DNA of 21,433 nucleotides from Planctomycetaceae bacterium (lineage in GTDB: Bacteria > Planctomycetota > Planctomycetia > Planctomycetales > Planctomycetaceae): contig DLVV01000065.1 in NCBI GenBank assembly GCA_003445035.1, positions 1 to 21,433 on the forward strand. Direction: 5' to 3'. The translations under genes and the position numbers were made by a program. Each line of letters begins with the position of its first letter. Within the stretch, counting starts at the first letter, position 1. A model generated the notes under the pieces. It did no database searches. It had not been told where the DNA came from and was given only the letters and a program-made list of their open reading frames with translations. Below are positions 7,882 through 14,415 of the stretch, piece by piece.

Positions 7882-10088
7882 GACGTGGAAGCCTCCTGGC
7901 GATAACCGCCACGGACCATTCGCCTGGTGATCACCACTTCACCGAGCAACAGGCCCAGGAAAAGCAGCAGCACGAGATACCAGACCTCCGACCGTGGCGC
8001 CGATTCTCCGATCGCCTCCCTCAATTCGTCTTGGTCGGCAACGAAGTCGAGGCGTCCCCCGGCGGCCAGGCGACCACGTGTGGCCTGGTCGAGCCGGTCG
8101 AGAGCCGATTCGCGGGGGTCCCTCGTGACGACAAAGTGCTCGGGGGGCCCGAGTCCATCGTCGCTGACCTGCCGCGGCACCAGGGCGTAGTGACCTGGCA
8201 GCAGGGTGTCGGTGAGTCTGGCGAGTCGACCGGGTGATCCGCCGACAGTTTCGATGTCGAACCGCAGTCCCTCGGGGCCGACCATGACGAACCGGTCGTG
8301 TTGGAAGTTGTCGGCGACGGGCAACAGCAGCGGCACACCCGGCGCAACCGTTCGGGCCGATTGGCCACCAGCGAGATGGAACAGCAGCTCGTGGAGGAAA
8401 GAGACGTAGTCGGGGCGGGCCGGAAGGGTGTTCCAGTCGGCATCAAGCGTCGAGGCCCAGGCGGCAATGTGTCCCCGTCCTCTGCGGCCGGTGACCAGCA
8501 GCGGATCTCCGTTGGACAGCCTGGCGGTGACTCGGGGCGGATCGGGGCCTTCGACCGGGGCCATCGACCACCATCCGGTGAAGCGGGCCTCGGTGAATCC
8601 GCCCTGTCGGTCGGAACCGAACCGGGACATCCATGAGGTCGCCAGGCTCTCCCCGTCAGCTCGAATCGCTGCCGCGGCGGTCGCGGGTTCGCCGCGGCCG
8701 ACGATCACCGCCGGCAGCAGGCCCGTGCTGGTCGCCCACTCGGACCACGCGGAAGGATCGATGCGGTCACCGAGCGTGATCAGCAGGCCTCCGCCGGAGG
8801 AAACGAAATCTGTGAGGGGTTGTTGCCACGCCGGGTCGGGGCGGGCGACATTGGCCAGCACGATCACACCGGTGGTGGGGAAATCGTTGACGGTCAACCG
8901 GTCCCAGCCCACGACGCGCCCGGCGATCCAGGGTTGCTGGTTTGAAGAGGCCGAGAGTGCGGCCCGAGCGAAAAATGTCTCGCTGCGGGTCATGTCGGGA
9001 TGCGGGGCACCGTCGATCATCAGGACCGGCAGGGCGTCGACGGCCGTCACCACCGCGTCGGCCCGATCGTCACCGGGAAGTGCGTCCTCGTCGAGCACGA
9101 CCGCCAGGTGATGGGAGCCGGCGGCGGGAAGCCGGTAGGAGAATTCGACGGCGGCCTCACCGTCGGGTGGCACACTGACCGACAGCGTGCGGTCGGGCAG
9201 CCGCTGACCGTCAACCTCCAGGCCGACTCGTCGTGTGGCCATGTTGGAATTTCCGTGGCCATGAACGGTGGTGCGGATCGAAACCGGCAGGCCCAGCGGG
9301 ACCAGTTCGCGCGAGATGTCGAGCGGATCGACGTGGAAGTGGGGCGAAGTGGTGTCGCGGGGTTCGCCGGGAGTGGCCACGCGAATCACCGGCCGCGTGG
9401 CGTCGGGAAACCCGGCCAGTTGGTCATCGAGACGGTCCCAGAGCACTGTGTCCCCGGACCGCCAGCCCTCGGCCTGGCCGTCGGTCAGCACCAGCACCTC
9501 CCGGCGGAGGTTGCCGGTGTCACGCAGCAGGGCGACCGCGCGACGGATGGCCGCCGGCAGGTCGGCCGGGCCGGCCGGAGCAGGCAGCCGGCCGAGCGCG
9601 GCGCGGACGATGTCGTGGTTGACCGTCGGTGGGTCGACGATCCCCCGGATCCCGGTTCGGGACTCGATCAATGCCACGTTGTCGCCGGGACCGAGGTCCT
9701 CCAGGAAGCGGTGCGCGAACTGGATGGCCGCGGCGTGAGGCGTCTGGTGGCCGTCTCGCCAGCCCATGCTGCTCGATCCGTCGATAACGATCACCACGTC
9801 TCTTCGTGATGTTTCGACCTCACCGAGGAACTTCGTGAGCCATCCGCCGCTGCCAGCCGGCCGGGACAGGGCCACCACCAACAGTCCCACCATCAGCATT
9901 CTCAGCAGGATCAGCTGGAGTTCTTCGATCCTCACTCGTCGACGAGCATCTCGTTCGAGCTCAAGGAACTGCATCGCAGCCCACTGAACCCGCTCGAAAC
10001 GCTTTCGCGTCAGCAGGTGGGCCAACAGTGGCAACGCCAGACCGGCCAGGCCCCAGAGCATCGGTGTGTTGAGCAGTTCCCAGCCCAT
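7878..10088 (-). CDS. BatA-like VWA membrane protein (left copy)
   Basis: This is a 736-residue protein with the BatA-type N-terminus: a hydrophobic segment at about 8-27, the amphipathic signature LTRKRFERVQWAAMQFLELE, and a second membrane segment at about 57-75. The VWA domain follows with a canonical DGSSS metal site (D103, S105, S107) and TDG at 202-204. Next are an Ig-like region (about 225-345) and an amidotransferase-like Rossmann region carrying FVSSGGGLLITLGDRIDPSAW. The C-terminal membrane helix is YLVLLLFLGLLLGEVV, with a short basic tail. There are no cysteines. BatA/BatB-type proteins are known partners of MoxR AAA+ ATPases, but here no MoxR gene is adjacent on this strand. It is the first gene of the minus-strand run. 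Its ATG at 10086-10088 has only a weak GGGA upstream, and the promoter must lie in the 193-nt divergent spacer. It is clearly paralogous to the 782-aa protein at 14416. Confidence 0.9.
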   Translation of the reverse strand: MGWELLNTPMLWGLAGLALPLLAHLLTRKRFERVQWAAMQFLELERDARRRVRIEELQLILLRMLMVGLLVVALSRPAGSGGWLTKFLGEVETSRRDVVIVIDGSSSMGWRDGHQTPHAAAIQFAHRFLEDLGPGDNVALIESRTGIRGIVDPPTVNHDIVRAALGRLPAPAGPADLPAAIRRAVALLRDTGNLRREVLVLTDGQAEGWRSGDTVLWDRLDDQLAGFPDATRPVIRVATPGEPRDTTSPHFHVDPLDISRELVPLGLPVSIRTTVHGHGNSNMATRRVGLEVDGQRLPDRTLSVSVPPDGEAAVEFSYRLPAAGSHHLAVVLDEDALPGDDRADAVVTAVDALPVLMIDGAPHPDMTRSETFFARAALSASSNQQPWIAGRVVGWDRLTVNDFPTTGVIVLANVARPDPAWQQPLTDFVSSGGGLLITLGDRIDPSAWSEWATSTGLLPAVIVGRGEPATAAAAIRADGESLATSWMSRFGSDRQGGFTEARFTGWWSMAPVEGPDPPRVTARLSNGDPLLVTGRRGRGHIAAWASTLDADWNTLPARPDYVSFLHELLFHLAGGQSARTVAPGVPLLLPVADNFQHDRFVMVGPEGLRFDIETVGGSPGRLARLTDTLLPGHYALVPRQVSDDGLGPPEHFVVTRDPRESALDRLDQATRGRLAAGGRLDFVADQDELREAIGESAPRSEVWYLVLLLFLGLLLGEVVITRRMVRGGYRQEASTS
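7892..7897 (-). promoter_or_regulatory. Shine-Dalgarno for the coupled GTG start at 7881
   Basis: On the minus strand AGGAGG lies 10 nt before the GTG start of the 844-aa VWA gene, inside the end of the 736-aa gene. It supports the GTG within the GTGA overlap as the real start and indicates reinitiation or coupled translation. Confidence 0.6.
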
Positions 10089-10281
10089 GATGTCCCGATG
10101 ATACGCCGCGGGTGGGGCGGGGCGTAGTGAACGGAGGGACGTTGAATGCTTCTGGGATGGGGCGTATCGTGGTTGACTGGCCGCCGGGGTTGCGGTCGCT
10201 CTTCGTGAAACAGGCCGGGTCCGTGATGCGCGAGACGATTTTCAGGCGGAGAAGGCCGGCTCACCCCGGGGTCCATGACGT
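10089..10281. promoter_or_regulatory. Divergent intergenic spacer with an 8-nt inverted repeat
   Basis: These 193 nt separate the minus-strand VWA run from the plus-strand TIM-barrel gene and must hold promoters for both. GATACGCC at 10100-10107 is repeated in inverted form as GGCGTATC at 10161-10168. The two copies are 53 nt apart, and one lies only about 12 nt upstream of the minus-strand ATG. This could be a paired operator, or chance in a short sequence. A TTGACT at 10173-10178 resembles a -35 box, but no convincing -10 follows at 17 nt. No confident promoter can be called in either direction. Confidence 0.4.
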
Positions 10282-11124
10282 ATGAAGCTCTCTTTGTCCG
10301 TTCGCGTTGCCGAGGCCGCCTGCAAGACACGGTTGAACGTTCCGTTCGCTGAATTGGTCGAGTTGGCGCGGGTTCACGGATACCACGCGATCTGCCTGCG
10401 AGCCAGCGCCGGAGGTGTTCAGACCGATCGCGGGCGGTTGGAGGCGATGCGGGATGAGGCCCGGCAGGCGGGGCTGTTCGTGTCGATGGTCACCGCGGAT
10501 TTCGACGTCCCGTTGAACAACGAACGCGGGCCCGATTCGCTGCGGGAGATCGGGCCGAGCCTCGACGTGGCCGAGGCCTTTGGGTGTGACCTGATCCGGG
10601 TCTGTCTCAAGACCTCCGAGGACATTGTGAGGGCCCGCGAGTCGGCCGACCGGGCGGCCGATCGGGGAATTCGGCTGGCTCACCAGTGTCACACCACGTC
10701 CCTGTTCGAGCAGGTTCAGCCGATGATCGATGTGCTCGAAGCGATCGATCGGCCGAATTTCGGTCTGATCTACGAGCCGGCCAACCTGATGCTGTGCGGC
10801 GAGGACTATGGCCCGGCGACACTCGAGGCGATAGCTCCGTGGCTGGTCAACGTCTATGTCCAGAACCACGTCCTGGATGACCTCGGGCCGGTTTCGCTGG
10901 AGACCTGGTGCCTGGGCGAACGCCGTTTTCGCCACATTCCTCTGTGGGAGGATGGCGGTGTCGGGTTCGAGACGGTCTTCGACGGACTCCAGCGGATCGG
11001 ATACGACGGGTGCGTGACGGTGCACCAGGCGTACGCCGAGTTGATGGGTCCAGAGGATGCGGCTTTCGAGAGTGCCCGTTACCTGAGGAGCGTGGGCGGG
11101 TTCGAATCGGTGTCGGTCTCGTGA
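10282..11124 (+). CDS. Sugar phosphate isomerase/epimerase-like TIM-barrel protein
   Basis: This is a 280-residue protein of the xylose-isomerase-like TIM-barrel (AP endonuclease 2) superfamily, full length for the family. Recognisable pieces are the first strand MKLSLSVRV, the IRLAHQCHTTSLFE segment, GLIYEPANLMLCGEDYG with a carboxylate at a usual metal-ligand strand, VNVYVQNHVL with a likely ligand histidine, and the last strand GYDGCVTVHQAY. The final strand carries VHQ where many epimerases have a glutamate ligand, so the metal site may differ from the ketose 3-epimerase type. No signal peptide is visible, so it is probably cytoplasmic. The substrate is unknown. The ATG at 10282 matches the expected start of the first beta strand; a nearby ATG at 10275 is out of frame. 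The stop overlaps the next gene's GTG as GTGA, so the two are probably co-translated. It has no obvious mechanistic link to the flanking MoxR/VWA genes. Confidence 0.88.
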   Translation: MKLSLSVRVAEAACKTRLNVPFAELVELARVHGYHAICLRASAGGVQTDRGRLEAMRDEARQAGLFVSMVTADFDVPLNNERGPDSLREIGPSLDVAEAFGCDLIRVCLKTSEDIVRARESADRAADRGIRLAHQCHTTSLFEQVQPMIDVLEAIDRPNFGLIYEPANLMLCGEDYGPATLEAIAPWLVNVYVQNHVLDDLGPVSLETWCLGERRFRHIPLWEDGGVGFETVFDGLQRIGYDGCVTVHQAYAELMGPEDAAFESARYLRSVGGFESVSVS

Positions 11125-12161
11125 GTGTTGCGGTCGTGCTCTCGCTGGATCACTGGAACGCCGGGCTGAGCGGTTTCTGTGGAGGTGAGCCACTGCTGAC
11201 GCCGTCGGTGGACCGGCTGGCGGCCGAATCGGCGGTCTTCGACCAGCACTTTTCCGTTGAGCCAGCAGGTGACCGGTCGGTCAACGGTCGGGCATGGGCT
11301 GGAGAGGGGTGGGGATCCGGGCCGGCCGAAATCCGGGCGGCCGACCGATTCGATGCGGCCGGTGTCGATGTCGAGATCCTGGCCGATACGGCCTTCGATT
11401 GGTTCGAGATCGCCGGCTGGACGCCGGAAGTGACCAACGGTGATGGCCTTCAGCAACGTGTCACCTCCGCAATCGATCGCCTGGCGACAGGGGCCACCGA
11501 CCATCGTCTGCTGTGGGTGGCGGTGTCGGCACCGACCGAAGCCGCTGACGGGCCGTGGCCCGATCATCTCGAGGAGATCGATTCGGCGATGGCTGCCTGG
11601 GACCAGGTGGTCGCCGCGGCCGTCACCGCCCTGGACCAGTGTGGGCTGGCTGACAGGGTGCTGTTGGTCGTGACCGGCGGACGCGGTGCGTGGTTGGGAG
11701 ATCGCGGATTCGAGGACGATCGCTTGGCCGCCGCGTTGCACGAGGAGCGATTGCGGACACCGCTGTTGTTGCGGGGGCCGGAGATCGAACCTGGACAGCG
11801 ACGTCTGGAACTGGTCCAGGTGATCGACATGCTGCCGACGCTGCTGGAATGGTTCGGGACGTCGTCGGCGGTCGAGGACCTCGGCGGGATCAGCCTGTTG
11901 CAGTTGCTGCAACAGGACGGGCGGGGGGGGCGCGAGGAGATCGTCGTGCGGGATGCCGGCGGTGATTGGGGGATCCGATCTCGGGACCTGTTCCTGGTTC
12001 GGTCGAGTGAGGACGGTGATGCGACCCAACTGGCGGTCCCCGCGCGGCTCTTCAGCAAGCCCGACGACGCGTGGGATCTGGTCGATGTCAGTGAACAAGG
12101 AGTCGACGATGTCGAGCGACTGGTCCTCCGGCTCGACGAGTTGATCGCAGCGATCGACTGA
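11121..12161 (+). CDS. Sulfatase/alkaline-phosphatase-fold protein lacking catalytic motifs (pseudosulfatase)
   Basis: I start this 346-residue protein at the GTG of the GTGA overlap (11121). A longer in-frame extension upstream merely reads through the TIM-barrel gene, and the sulfatase-like sequence begins right at SVAVVLSLDHWNAGL. The fold markers are TPSVDRLAAESAVFDQHF (about 32-49), an LEEIDSAMAAWDQ segment, LADRVLLVVTGGRGAWLGDRG near 175-195, and LRTPLLLRGPEI followed by VIDMLPTLLEWFG. In active sulfatases a C/S-x-P-x-R formylglycine motif follows the first segment. Here that stretch reads SVEPAGDRSVNGRAWAG, with neither a Cys/Ser nucleophile motif nor the Pro-x-Arg. The usual SDHG metal-ligand motif is replaced by TGGRG. 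It has no signal peptide. It is therefore most likely a non-catalytic relative with a binding or regulatory role. It is slightly short for the family but not visibly truncated. Confidence 0.82.
   Translation: MSVAVVLSLDHWNAGLSGFCGGEPLLTPSVDRLAAESAVFDQHFSVEPAGDRSVNGRAWAGEGWGSGPAEIRAADRFDAAGVDVEILADTAFDWFEIAGWTPEVTNGDGLQQRVTSAIDRLATGATDHRLLWVAVSAPTEAADGPWPDHLEEIDSAMAAWDQVVAAAVTALDQCGLADRVLLVVTGGRGAWLGDRGFEDDRLAAALHEERLRTPLLLRGPEIEPGQRRLELVQVIDMLPTLLEWFGTSSAVEDLGGISLLQLLQQDGRGGREEIVVRDAGGDWGIRSRDLFLVRSSEDGDATQLAVPARLFSKPDDAWDLVDVSEQGVDDVERLVLRLDELIAAID
11894..11916 (+). other. Perfect 10-bp intragenic hairpin before a G8 run
   Basis: CCTGTTGCAG (11894-11903) and CTGCAACAGG (11907-11916) are exact reverse complements around a 3-nt loop (TTG). 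The DNA encodes the Leu/Gln repeat LLQLLQQ, which itself favours such a palindrome. A run of eight G follows at 11923-11930. The frame reads cleanly through both, so there is no evidence of a frameshift. Confidence 0.5.
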
Positions 12162-12179
12162 CCGTCCGCCGGAAATTCC

Positions 12180-12200
12180 GTGGCACACATCCGGTGCCAC
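12180..12200 (+). terminator. Possible hairpin terminator after the pseudosulfatase gene
   Basis: GTGGCAC (12180-12186) pairs perfectly with GTGCCAC (12194-12200) around a 7-nt loop, 19 nt after the stop codon at 12161. No T tract follows, so it is not a classic intrinsic terminator. It could stabilise the mRNA 3' end or assist Rho-independent pausing. Confidence 0.3.
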
Positions 12201-12224
12201 CTATGCAGGCTCGGGTTGGGGTGA

Positions 12225-12244
12225 TCCGGTTGTCGCAAACCGGA
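12225..12244 (+). other. Second hairpin in the spacer before the MoxR gene
   Basis: TCCGGTT (12225-12231) pairs with AACCGGA (12238-12244) around a 6-nt loop. It lies in the 228-nt spacer (12162-12389) between the pseudosulfatase and MoxR genes. It may be an operator-like dyad or a second 3'-end structure; nothing decides between these. Confidence 0.3.
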
Positions 12245-12344
12245 GGTCGACCCTGTAGGATAAGCACGCCGACCGGTTGGGGAAGGTCCGCGAACGAGCT
12301 GTGACGCGTTGATGTCGTGTCTTGATCGTGCCGGCCGTTCCCAG

Positions 12345-12373
12345 TTGGCACGTGTGGCGACATCACAGATATC
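12345..12373 (+). promoter_or_regulatory. Tentative promoter for the MoxR operon
   Basis: TTGGCA (12345-12350, five of six matches to the -35 consensus) is followed after exactly 17 nt by GATATC (12368-12373), which is a poor -10 match. Transcription from here would leave a leader of only about 10 nt before the ATG at 12390. A further upstream alternative, TTGTCG (12230) with TAGGAT (12256), has a 20-nt spacer. Confidence 0.25.
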
Positions 12374-12389
12374 GCATGAGTAAAGCGAG

Positions 12390-13532
12390 ATGCCGATGAA
12401 TGATGAAGCGACCGGATTGTCCGAACCGGATGATGAAACAACTCCCGATGTGACCTCGGCCGCCTCCGCTGGAGCCGGCGAATCAGCAGGTGACGGCGGC
12501 GTGGACAGCGAGTCGATCGAGCGGCTCAATGCCGCCTATCTGAAGATCCGCGAGCAAATGGGCCGCGTGATCGTGGGGCAGGATTCGGTGATCGAGCAGT
12601 TGCTCATCGCGCTGTTCAGCCGTGGCCATTGCATGCTCGAGGGCGTGCCGGGATTGGCCAAGACGCTGATGATCAGCACGCTGTCACGGAGCCTGTCGAT
12701 GGGCTTCGCGCGGATTCAGTTCACCCCGGACCTGATGCCGTCGGACATCACCGGGACCGAGGTGTTGCAGGAGAACCGTGAGACGGGCGAGCGGGCGTTC
12801 CGGTTCATCGAGGGGCCTCTGTTCCACGAGGTGATCCTCGCCGACGAAATCAACCGGACGCCGCCCAAGACCCAGGCCGCCTTGCTCGAAGCGATGCAGG
12901 AACGTCAGGTCACGGTGGGGCGTGAGCGTCACGAACTCTCGGATCCGTTCTTCGTGCTCGCCACACAGAACCCGATCGAACAGGAGGGAACCTACCCGCT
13001 GCCGGAGGCGCAGCAGGATCGGTTCATGTTCAAGGTGGTCGTCGACTACCCGAGCTTTCTGGAGGAACGGCAGATCGCCAAGCAGACCACGTCGGTCGGC
13101 GAGGCGGATGTCGAGCCGGTTCTCACCGGCCAGGAGATCCTCGAACTGCAGCAGATCGTCCGCCAGGTGCCGGTCACCGATCATGTTGTCGACTACGCCC
13201 TGGCGCTTGTGCGGCAGACGCGGGTCGACCAGCCGGGGTGCCCCGAGTTCGTCAACAACTGGTTGAGTTGGGGCGCGGGCCCCCGCGCCGTGCAGTTTCT
13301 GTTGTTGGGTGGCAAATCGCGGGCCCTGCTGTCGGGACGAACGTACGTCTCGACGGAGGACATTCAGGCGCTGGCGGCCCCGGTTCTCCGGCACCGCATC
13401 GTGACGAACTTCGCGGCCGAGAGCGACGGGGTGACTCCCGATACGGTGATCGAAAAGTTGATTGCCGAGACACCCAGCAAGGAAGGCGAACTGACCAGTG
13501 ACCCGAGACTCCAGAAGATTTTTGCGGCCTGA
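12390..13532 (+). CDS. MoxR-family AAA+ ATPase
   Basis: This is a 380-residue protein. An acidic, probably disordered N-terminal tail of about 40 residues precedes a full MoxR AAA+ module. Walker A is GVPGLAKT (85-92) and Walker B is ILADEIN (149-155). The MoxR-typical segment [14 protein letters not shown] follows, then sensor-1 ATQNP (191-195) and LPEAQQDRF with the conserved Arg at 211. The C-terminal lid includes [22 protein letters not shown]. It is cytoplasmic. MoxR ATPases are known to act with VWA-domain partners as chaperone-like remodelling factors, and the next genes encode DUF58 and VWA proteins. Starts at 12390 (MPMNDE) or 12396 (MNDE) are both possible; the GAG at 12387-12389 is better spaced for 12396. 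The 3' end overlaps the DUF58 gene by 35 nt. It is the only ATPase gene in the window and may serve both VWA sets. Confidence 0.95.
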   Translation: MPMNDEATGLSEPDDETTPDVTSAASAGAGESAGDGGVDSESIERLNAAYLKIREQMGRVIVGQDSVIEQLLIALFSRGHCMLEGVPGLAKTLMISTLSRSLSMGFARIQFTPDLMPSDITGTEVLQENRETGERAFRFIEGPLFHEVILADEINRTPPKTQAALLEAMQERQVTVGRERHELSDPFFVLATQNPIEQEGTYPLPEAQQDRFMFKVVVDYPSFLEERQIAKQTTSVGEADVEPVLTGQEILELQQIVRQVPVTDHVVDYALALVRQTRVDQPGCPEFVNNWLSWGAGPRAVQFLLLGGKSRALLSGRTYVSTEDIQALAAPVLRHRIVTNFAAESDGVTPDTVIEKLIAETPSKEGELTSDPRLQKIFAA

Positions 13533-14409
13533 GGAGATCTCGCGGATTGCCCGGCTCGAAGTTCGTGCCCGGCACATCGTCGAGGGCTTTCTTTCCGGTT
13601 TGCACCGCAGTCCCTATCTGGGCCAGTCGGTCGAATTTGTTCAGCACCGGGAGTATGTTCCCGGTGACGACGTGCGTCGGATTGACTGGAAGGTCTGGTC
13701 CAAGACGGATCGCTATTTCATCAAGCAGTACGAGGAAGACACCAACTTGCGGACGGCGTTGCTGGTCGACTGCAGCGAATCGATGCGGTTTGGCACCGGG
13801 GCATTGAACAAGTACGAGTACGCCTGCACGGTGGCCGCTGCGATGTCTTACCTGCTGCTGCGTCAGCAGGATTCGGTGGGGCTGACCGTGTTCGACGATG
13901 CGATCCGTGGCCGGGTCGACTTCGGCAGCCGTCGCAGCCATCTGTTGGCTCTTCTCACGGCTCTGGATGCCCCCGACCCGGCCCAGAAGACCGACATCTA
14001 CGAGATTCTCGAGGAGGTCGCCGCGACCCAGAACCGTCGCGGGATCGTGGTGATCGTCTCGGATCTGTTCGTCCCCCGCGAGGGCCTGTTCCGCGGGTTG
14101 CGGATGCTGAGACGACGGGGTCACGACGTGCTGATCTTCCACGTGATGGACGACGAAGAACTCGACTTCAGCTACACCGGGACCACGCGGTTCGAGGGTC
14201 TCGAGGAGGCCGGTGAGCTGGTCTGTGACCCCCGCAGCCTGCGGGACGGTTATCTGGAAGCGGTCGAGGCCTTTCGCTCCGAACTGCGGAAACGGTGCGC
14301 GGCCGAAATGGTGGATTTTCAGACCATTCGGACCAGTGAACATCTCGACGCCGCGCTGGCCCACTACCTCAACCACCGCATCGGCATGCGGCAATCGATC
14401 CGGAGCTGA
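13498..14409 (+). CDS. DUF58 protein (VWA-like MoxR partner)
   Basis: This is a 303-residue DUF58 protein of normal length. The hallmark [20 protein letters not shown] lies at about 50-69. A VWA-like fold follows with the metal-site motif DCSES (D91, S93, S95) and the later strand [14 protein letters not shown]. No membrane helix is visible, so it is likely a cytoplasmic or peripheral adaptor. Many bacteria carry DUF58 directly after moxR. The GTG start at 13498 lies 35 nt inside the MoxR gene and gives [21 protein letters not shown], matching where family members begin. A later in-frame TTG in TTTTTGCGG would remove the basic N-terminus. The next gene starts 6 nt after its stop, with GGAG 10 nt upstream of that ATG. 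The long overlap with the MoxR gene suggests coupled translation of ATPase and adaptor. Confidence 0.94.
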   Translation: MTRDSRRFLRPEEISRIARLEVRARHIVEGFLSGLHRSPYLGQSVEFVQHREYVPGDDVRRIDWKVWSKTDRYFIKQYEEDTNLRTALLVDCSESMRFGTGALNKYEYACTVAAAMSYLLLRQQDSVGLTVFDDAIRGRVDFGSRRSHLLALLTALDAPDPAQKTDIYEILEEVAATQNRRGIVVIVSDLFVPREGLFRGLRMLRRRGHDVLIFHVMDDEELDFSYTGTTRFEGLEEAGELVCDPRSLRDGYLEAVEAFRSELRKRCAAEMVDFQTIRTSEHLDAALAHYLNHRIGMRQSIRS

Positions 14410-14415
14410 CACGGC

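Noticed and set aside
10173..10201. Possible -35 TTGACT driving the TIM-barrel gene
   Set aside because: At a 17-nt spacing the next hexamer is TCGCTC, which does not resemble a -10 box.
10908..11120. 71-codon N-terminal extension of the pseudosulfatase frame
   Set aside because: It overlaps the TIM-barrel coding sequence in another frame, is Arg-rich and lacks family similarity. The sulfatase fold begins at the GTG at 11121.
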